Part shown: positions 57,515-64,000 of the stretch, piece by piece | Position numbering within the stretch: position 1 is the first letter of the stretch | Layout of the letters: every line of letters starts with the position of its first letter | From: Ephemerocybe angulata | Lineage: Eukaryota > Basidiomycota > Agaricomycetes > Agaricales > Psathyrellaceae | Length of the DNA stretch: 64,000 nt | Assembly: GCA_013368325.1 (NCBI GenBank) | Contig: JAACJK010000175.1 | Span: 62,001-126,000, forward strand | Direction: 5' to 3' | The notes under the pieces: model-generated | Database searches by the model: none | Told to the model about the DNA's origin: nothing | The model's input: the letters and a program-made list of their open reading frames with translations, nothing else | Made by a program: the position numbers and the translations under genes

Positions 57515-57890
57515 TTTCAGCAGAGTTTCTCCGGCGCTTGGATTTCTAGCATAGTATTAGGTGGTATTTATAAGGCCGGGCTGTAATTCATCGGGAGCTG
57601 GCTTCCTTTATATATCCTGGCATGATTATAGGTTGTTTATAAACACGTTTTATCCTGGAGACTAAAACCGAGGGAGACGTTGGTAGTTGCATAGTTGCTG
57701 TGGGCCCTTGTTAGGCCATGGTTTGATGTAGATCAATCTCTTCTTCTCCCTTTACCACCACCACCACCACCGTGACGAGATGTCCATGGACGGCCCCATG
57801 TGAGATCCGTCATCTCGAGACCGACAGGGAGCAACTCGAGCTGAATCTCCCGTAGCCCGCCTGAGCCCTCCTCCCATTCACGATCCACAC
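57515..57890. other. Intergenic region with a bHLH remnant
   Basis: About 375 bp. A CCACCA repeat lies at about 57758-57772, and 57808-57860 resembles the bHLH gene's own 3' coding region. Confidence 0.45.
57808..57855 (+). pseudogene. Remnant of a paralogous bHLH gene 3' end
   Basis: ATCCGTCATCTCGAGACCG and GGAGCAACTCGAG here match, with the same spacing, the helix-2 coding region at about 58746-58792. It would encode IRHLETDREQLELNL against IRSLETVKEQLELRL. The rest of a gene is missing, so this is a leftover of a tandem duplication or of a decayed neighbour copy. Confidence 0.55.
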
Positions 57891-58885
57891 ATGTCTTCCC
57901 AATCGCAAATGCTCGCCATGGACTTTGACGGCTCCAAGACCCCCTCCTACGTGGACCCGGTCGAGTTCTCCTACATGGATGGTGGCCTCGACAACTATCT
58001 CCAGTACTCCGCGTCTACCCCCACCGATCTCGGACGTAAGTTCTTACAACTTTTGTCGGTTACTCGTTCCAACACCTGACATCATCATCCACAGTCCCTC
58101 ATACAACCTCCCCAGCGGGCTTCAACTCGCACAGCCTCTCTAACAACATTGGCGTCTACACCTCCTCGTCGATAGCAGCTCTCTTAGACTCTCTTAGTCG
58201 GCCCCACACCCCCGAAGGTGCCAGCATACCACCCCATACGCTCACCTACAGCTTGAGCGCAGGAGAGACGTCGTTGGACAACACCCCCAGAGGCCGTGCG
58301 AGGCCAGGCAGCTCCGTTCCCTACCAGGCGACTGTTCCCCGCTCCCAGCAATTCAACCCCATTGCCGCTCGCGCTGTCTCCAGACCTATCCTCATGCACA
58401 AGCGCAGGACCAGCCGGAGCAATGACGAGAGCGAGGATGAGGACGAGGAGTTGCAGCCTACCGCTGTCACTAGTGGTAGCAATGACTCGTAAGTGGCCCA
58501 TATCTCTTACTGAAGATCGACGACTAATCACATCTCAAATCTAGCCGCCTAAAGGCGACCCGCAAGCAGCGCATCGAGTCTGAGAAGAGGAGGCGCGGCG
58601 ACCTCCGTGACGGGCTTGCCCGCCTCAAGCACACTCTCCCGCTCACTAACCAGAAGTTGAACAATGGTTCGGTGCTCAAGCGCGGTACGCTTTCTTGCTT
58701 GATCATGCCCTTCATATAGACTCACCATTTCTTCAGCAACTAGCCACATCCGTTCTCTCGAGACCGTCAAGGAGCAACTCGAGTTAAGACTCAAGTCTGC
58801 CGAAGCCGAGGTCCACAGGCTTCGCAACGTTAGCGAGGCGTTCATGCTCGGCGCTGCCTCTCAGCGTCAGCAAGGTGCCTTCTGA
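57891..58885 (+). CDS. bHLH transcription factor
   Basis: Four exons: 57891-58035, 58095-58488, 58545-58684 and 58737-58885; all introns are GT-AG and keep frame. The N-terminal half is Ser/Thr/Pro-rich (probably an activation region), followed by an acidic patch SNDESEDEDEEL. The basic region reads RKQRIESEKRRRGDLRDGLA, with the Glu-Arg-Arg-Arg E-box-contact pattern. Helix 1 is DGLARLKHTLPL, the loop includes NQKLNNGS, and helix 2 is VLKRATSHIRSLETVKEQ, extending into a leucine-zipper-like coil to the stop at 58885. Such factors bind E-boxes as dimers in the nucleus. The targets are unknown. About 260 residues. A similar fragment lies just upstream. Confidence 0.87.
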
Positions 58886-60152
58886 TAGCCTCATCCGCAA
58901 TCAGACGCTCTCTCTCCTCTCTCCTTAATGAATTTAGTACTCTGACGACTACACGATCTCATACCAGACAGGCATTCCCCACTGCATTGACTCATTACGG
59001 ACTCTTCCCCTCATTACACTGTATATTTACGCATTCTCATCTACCCCATCCCCCTTGGCTCAGATCGACAGGGCCTTGCTACAGGCCATAATTCCGGAGT
59101 GCCAGCGACACGCGTTCTCCCTCCTCACGATACACCATCTCCTTCCCCCGCTTCCTGCAGCCGTGCTGCACGTCTCTGGCCACCGTCACGAATCTGAGTG
59201 TTGGCTAGGCCCGCCTCGACTCTCTGCACGACGCCCCGGACACGGAGGTTGCCTCGCCTTGTTGCAGCTGCACTTTCTTGAACCCTTCTTTTCTCGATAC
59301 TCATGGGCGTTCCATTCATTGTATCCCCGTCTTCTTCACTCCATTGTCGCTCTACACAAGCATCCTTACCTCCGTGCACTAGACTCGGCCTACCTCATCA
59401 AGAACGCAAGCCATCCTTTCGACATGCCCCTCGCATTATGATACTATAGATCGATGCTCTTGTACATTCGCTCTCGATTAACTGTATATTCGCTCTCCAT
59501 CTTTACCTACCCCATCATTATTCCTCTCACACGAAGCTACTTCCACCCTCGTCGAGATGTATCATGTTCGACGATTGATCACCGCCGGCCTCGACGCTAC
59601 TATCTCCTGACCACGACCCAACCCCATCCCGATCTCACAGTCGTATAGCTCAAGTCCAAGTCTCACATCGTCTCATGGTGGCCACGCCGTAGCGAGTACA
59701 TATAGCCAGAAAAAGAACTGATAGGCAATCCAGGCCCTTGGATTCGCTTGAAGACCGTGACCAAAAGGAATAACCAGTAGGAGTGCGTTGTCAGGGTATG
59801 AGCATCCTTACACCGAGAGTAAATTATCTTGCTCACACCGGCAGCGGTAGTGATGATACCATTTGGATACACAGTAGGCTGTGCGCCGATTATGGTTATC
59901 GTTACACCCCGGGTTTCAACGTAGACTCGTTGGAAAGGAGGAGGCTTGAGATACTGTGGTCACGGTTGTGGCTCGTAGAGGCCTAGCTACCCCTGATGCA
60001 CTACAAGCTAATATCGGTCGCTATCGAGGAACGGCAGTAATCCTCTCCTTCTCGCGCCGGGGTCACGGTCACTGCCCTAGTATAAAGGTAGAAGCTTTCG
60101 TGGTCCCAGAAAACACTTTCGCAGTGCACTACTACCTCATAACCCATCCTCC
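58886..60152. other. Intergenic region
   Basis: About 1.3 kb with the bHLH 3' UTR and the next gene's promoter (TATAAAG at 60081). The frame at 59055-59441 has no domain and skewed composition. Confidence 0.4.
60081..60087 (+). promoter_or_regulatory. TATA box of the gene starting at 60153
   Basis: TATAAAG lies 72 bp before the ATG. Confidence 0.5.
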
Positions 60153-61712
60153 ATGTCAGGCAACAAGGAGAATTTAACGCCGACCCAACGTCAGGCGCAG
60201 AAGCGACCGAGAGACGATTCTGATGCTGGAATCTTCGAGTCGCAGAGCTCAAAGAAATAGTGGGTGCCCTATCACATGCAACATCTCAGGCCCAATGTTG
60301 CGTCGTTTTTGTATTGAAGTATTCTATTGCAGCAACAAGACGGATCCACTTTGCCATTATGGCCGCCATTTTGGGAGAACAGTTCGAACTTTCTGTCGGA
60401 TTCAGCCACTTATCAGGCTTGGCCTTGCCCAGTCGATAGATATTGATCTAGGAAGGTGTACCGAGGAAGACCTCTCACCAAGGTACGATCATTGATCATT
60501 TCCACTTGGACCCCATCTAATCCAATTGTAGTGACAGGGCTGACTATCAGATATACAAACAGCTTCTTGCCATGGTTCCTGGTCTTGAGCAACGTTTGTG
60601 CTCCAGCTCTACCCACAATATCTTCTATATTGCAGATATGGTATATACTAAGAGCGTCTTCTTACCAGTATTACTCCGAACTAACACACTTGTCGTAGAT
60701 CAGCAAGGGTGCCGCTTCATCCAGGTCTGACGACACGAAGTCGCTCAAGTCTGTCATCGTGGATTGGATTACGCCCCCAAATGGCATTCTGAGCCCACCG
60801 ATTCAAAGGAATGTGAAAACAGACCGCGGGTTCTTCCACCCACGAACAGGAGAGCTGCTCTGCCCGGTCCACTTGAATTGGGCTGATCCGAAGTGAGTTC
60901 ATATCTGCTGAGCCATGGCAAATTCTCTATCGGAAAGTCTAACTATGAGGTAAATCCTTCAGGATTCGACGAGATTTAGCAAGCGGGCAGTTGGTTCCCA
61001 GCGGTGACTTATGGCCTCGATTTCTCTTCAGGGCCTTTGAGTATAACCCTGCGAACCCCTGGGAAGGTTTATTTCGGAGCTCTCTACTAGTTTCTGTGAG
61101 TTAGCGCTTGCATGGTTTAGGCAGATTATTTCTTAATATCTACACCAGGCTTATAAGCATGTTTTCACGTCACCGAGCTCGGTTGGGAAGGCAACTGCAA
61201 GCCGAGCGACCCGTTCATGCAACGCTCGTATACATGGCATGAAGTCAGTGTCTATCCCCTCTATCGCCTACATTGCAACCCAGGTACGCCAATAGAGAAA
61301 CAATATTGGTTATCCTATAAGCTGACTGGTATTCTCATCGTCTTCAAGGTCCGATTTGCCTTAACGTCAACCCAATCTTTTTCCCGGACTGACCTGGTAA
61401 CGGATTCTGAATATTTCTATAACTTGATCATCGAGCTTCTAGATGATCCTGAAGAAATTATTGAGGTTAATGACCTCCTGCTGTGGTGGAATAGGTTCGA
61501 CTCTACTATCTCATTTTAGCCATTGCCACTAACCTTGGATCCGATGCAACAGGCAAATCTTTCCCGCTCATATATCGGACTCTAGAGCTGTACACCAAGA
61601 CTCTGTATATGCCAAAATTAAGGAAAGGAGAAGGGCTCTTCGGGAAATTGAATGCGAACAGCAGGCTAGTATCGTTTCAGAAAGTGGCGGCGAGAGCAAC
61701 GACAGTTCTTGA
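60153..61712 (+). CDS. DUF6698-type protein, expanded in Agaricomycetes
   Basis: Seven or so exons join in frame. The start MSGNKENLTPTQRQAQKRPR is basic. Then come TDPLCHYGRHFGRTVRTFCR, DYQIYKQLLAMVPGLEQRLC, GAASSRSDDTKSLKSVIVDW and ITPPNGILSPPIQRNVKTDR. Next are GFFHPRTGELLCPVHLNW, NPWEGLFRSSLLVSAYKHVF, TSPSSVGKATASRATRS, IAYIATQVRFALTSTQSFSR and TDSEYFYNLIIELLDDPEE. The order of these blocks is that of a very large Agaricomycete family that I recall as DUF6698; its function is unknown and copies are often found near transposons. All expected blocks are present without stops, so this copy looks intact. The C-terminus is acidic and ends at 61712. It is probably nuclear given the basic N-terminus, but this is inference. 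Confidence 0.75.
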
Positions 61713-61803
61713 GCCTGGCCACAACTATAATTTGTTCTTACATATAGTTTATTGTTCCATTCATTGGTGCTAGCCTCACCGTATAGCACTCAGAACAGTA
61801 ATC
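61713..61803. other. Short spacer
   Basis: 91 bp between the DUF6698-type gene and the next plus-strand model; AT-rich, no feature. Confidence 0.4.
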
Positions 61804-62876
61804 ATGACATTAAGTTTCAAATTAGCGCCCGTTGTGGCTGTGGTATGTGCTTGGTTGTGCTTGGCATAGCCCCTGCCTCGCCGCTCGGCGCTTTTCCGCA
61901 GCTTCACTTTCTTGGCCAGTGCGATGATGCTTCACAGGAACCCGAGTTCCAGGCGCCCGTTCACCCAGCAAGTTGGGAGCACCTTCTCCGGTCAATCGAC
62001 TGCCTTTTCAAGATCCAAGCGACGGTTATGTACTTACTTGAAGGTACCGGTGTTCAAGTTGTTGTTGGAAGTTGTTGGATGCTAATCAAGTTGAACAAAC
62101 TAGACGTGTTGTTCATCCATCCAAATCTCCCTCGTCTTTAGTCAACCTGCCTGAGGATTCGGGAATGCATCTCCAGATTCTGACCACTCCATCATTCCGG
62201 TTTCCAGTGCATGGTCGGTTCTCTTGAACCGTCAATATCCGAGTGGTTCCTCGGCAATACAATACTCAGAGGCCCCGCTCGCGGCATCGTTGCATATAGA
62301 TCGAGCAAGCCTGTTGTGGTCGAGTTCGTTGCCGGTGAAGTCATTGCAGAGGTTCGTCCACCCTGGTGTTTGGCTGTTTCGCGGTTTTAATGTGATAACG
62401 ATACACTCGTTCAAACAGCCTCTCCCTTTCTCGATTTCCAGAATAAAAGTCGCTTAGACTGCCTCCCTTAATTCCTCTCGAAAGCAGAAGGTGTTCGCAA
62501 TTTTGAATGGTTTTGCACTGGTCTCATCAACCTGCTACGCTGTCCTGGTCCAAGTTTGCGACAACTCCCGGAAGCGGGCGAACCTCTCAGGTCTGTCTTC
62601 GTCGATAGGGAATGGCCGAAGTTCATGCAGCGCTCGCTAGAACGACCTGGAAAAGACCCTGCTCCTCCCCAGTTGGGCCGTTCAGAGACTTCGAGCTGGT
62701 GCATGTTGCTCAGACGACTTCTGGACACTCTAGTGTCAGACAAGTGCCCAGAGAACGCCGTGATGCCGTTCCAGCAGGTGTTCTGGTGTAACCTCAACAC
62801 TGGCCGGTCGCCAGTTGCCTTGACAGCCCGTGTTTCTCTTGACAACTCAAGTTGGATCGGCTGGCCCCAGCGCTAG
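61804..62876 (+). CDS. Hypothetical multi-exon gene, function unknown
   Basis: Tentative. Exon 1 (ATG at 61804) reads MTLSFKLAPVVAV. A 78-nt intron leads to CDDASQEPEFQAPVHPASWE, then HLLRSIDCLFKIQATVMYLL and VGSCWMLIKLNKLDVLFIHP. Further on, SISEWFLGNTILRGPARGIV and AYRSSKPVVVEFVA (from about 62212) could join through an intron at about 62335-62487. The joined exon reads EGVRNFEWFCTGLINLLRCP, then VFVDREWPKFMQRSLERPGK and PENAVMPFQQVFWCNLNTGR, ending at 62876. These pieces have natural protein composition and no frame breaks within exons. The join between 62140 and 62212 is unclear. No domain was recognised; it may belong to a mobile element or a lineage-specific family. Confidence 0.4.
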
Positions 62877-63471
62877 TAACCGAATCTTGAAAATTTGAAG
62901 GGATAAATGGGTCTGTCGGTCATTGGGTGACTCTGAGGTCTGTCACAGTCTCCTGGATGAATGGTGAACTTTCCTCGACCAATCTCGGCCGCACGCACTA
63001 CCCTTCGTCCATCAACTCAGTGAGCTTCAAGTTGAGTGGTAGCCCCCTTATTATTGCTATTGACTCTGGTCCTACAAGCTTTCCGGGATAGCTTCCATCG
63101 TTCAGCATATAAACCGATAATCAACTTCACTGCCATAACGACTGTCAGACTATGTGTCAGAATGACTTGGACACTGTAGGTATTGCAACACTCTGCCCTT
63201 CGAGGTAACTATATGATCATCATCGTCACGGTGTTCCGTCGATTAGGACCCTAACCTGTCCTGTCCTTATAGATTGCTTCGTTTTCGAGGCTCATCCTAA
63301 CACAAACTTTCTCCCTTATCTCTGATACCGTGTCGAAGTCCACTGTCGCCATTCAAACCGACCGAACTTCCATAACCACGGCAGACGTATTTTCTGGTGA
63401 GAATATTGGCTATGTTTCGCCGAGTCGTAGGGTGTTGAATCTTCTGTTGAATCCCTCAGCTCCGACTCAAT
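62877..63471. other. Intergenic region before the transposon-like frame
   Basis: About 600 bp; no gene seen. An overlapping frame at 63330 is open but lacks the zinc finger, so it is likely a shadow. Confidence 0.4.
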
Positions 63472-64000
63472 ATGGAAGACGAGTTCACCAATCAGCTCCT
63501 ACTCGCAATGGAAGCCGATTTTGCTATGGGCGAACCCCATCAACATCATCCTTCGTCAAACACTCTCTATTCTTGTTCCACTTGTGGGAAGGAGTACACA
63601 GTAGCAAGATATCTCGACGCGCATGAACGGACATGTGTGTCAAGCAAGCGCAATCTCTCCGACCTTCTTGAAGAAGCCAACCGGCTCTGGGAAGCAAGAA
63701 AGCGCCGTAAACTCAACAACATAGACGCATCTCAGGTTTGGAAAAATATGTAGGTTGTTGATCCAGAATCGAGCTTGACGAACTTTCTCGCAGGAGTCTA
63801 CCTTCCCTAGTACCAGCGGGCCTTACCATCAGAATCCTGAAGCGCCAGAAGTGAGTTAAGGGAATGTGCATGTCAAAATCACTGGCGTGAGCTTACCCCG
63901 CTGTAGGATGATATCACGCCCCTCCCAGTCAGCGATGAGAACGATAGCGCCCTGATACTCTCGCAAAACAGTTTTGCAGAACCTGTGGCATCAGGTAGTC
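63472..64000 (+). mobile_element. N-terminal part of a Plavaka-like transposon protein, cut by window edge
   Basis: Exon 1 (63472 to about 63735) reads MEDEFTNQLLLAMEADFAMG and a finger YSCSTCGKEYTVARYLDAHE with a Cys-x2-Cys and His-x4-Cys spacing. A basic helix LWEARKRRKLN follows. Two GT-AG introns lead to short Ser/Pro/acidic exons (PSTSGPYHQNPEAPE; DDITPLPVSDEND) running to the window end. A leading C2H2/C-type finger, a WEARKRR-like helix and an acidic Pro-rich linker resemble the start of Plavaka-type CACTA elements in Agaricomycetes, in which a large transposase follows. The transposase itself is outside the window, so this is a resemblance only. Confidence 0.5.

Noticed and set aside
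59055..59441. Plus-strand frame after the bHLH gene
   Set aside because: Looks like 3' UTR; Leu/His-rich without a domain.
62468..62845. Minus-strand frame of 125 codons
   Set aside because: Antisense to the more natural plus-strand exon ending at 62876.
1..64000. CRISPR array, bacterial operons or Shine-Dalgarno sites
   Set aside because: The DNA is fungal nuclear; no regularly spaced repeats with unique spacers were seen.

Overview
The window looks like nuclear DNA of a filamentous basidiomycete, most likely an Agaricomycete. Genes are split by many short GT-AG introns (about 45-75 nt), intergenic gaps are short, and several recognisable families are typical of this group: a hybrid histidine kinase with six membrane segments, a fungal NACHT protein, a CorA-like protein with a long Ser/Pro tail, a DUF6698-type protein and a Plavaka-like transposon zinc finger. 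No species can be named from sequence alone. All gene models come from reading frames and splice sites; nothing was searched against a database.

Left half (1-34.4 kb): a dense run of mostly conserved housekeeping and regulatory genes on both strands. In order: a Snt2-like BAH-PHD chromatin protein (partial), a hybrid histidine kinase, a RanBP3/Yrb2-type Ran-binding protein, a CorA-like membrane protein, a rhodanese-USP deubiquitinase, an ADIP/Msd1-like coiled-coil protein, a short-chain dehydrogenase, DNA polymerase delta subunit 4, a ubiquitin-like/WLM metalloprotease, an orphan protein, a NACHT NTPase and a vezatin/Inp2-like membrane protein. A 68-bp spacerless palindrome lies between the dehydrogenase and polymerase genes.

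Right half (34.4-64 kb): gene-poor and dominated by lineage-specific genes, decayed fragments and repeats. It holds a RecQ-like helicase fragment, a 40-bp minisatellite at two nearby places, two paralogous Cys-rich genes about 7 kb apart with identical intron layout, a member of an uncharacterised Agaricomycete family, a small coiled-coil protein, two proline-rich repeat proteins, two orphan membrane proteins (one with a recent 279-bp internal duplication), a bHLH factor with a paralogous remnant just upstream, a DUF6698-like gene and the start of a Plavaka-like element that runs off the right end.

The genes do not form an obvious pathway or cluster. The clearest pattern is the switch near 34.5 kb from conserved to accessory sequence. 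The most unusual single observations are a predicted AT-AC intron inside the phospho-acceptor H-box of the histidine kinase, the 68-bp palindrome, the Cys-rich gene pair, and the 52-57.5 kb block of orphan Pro-rich and membrane proteins.
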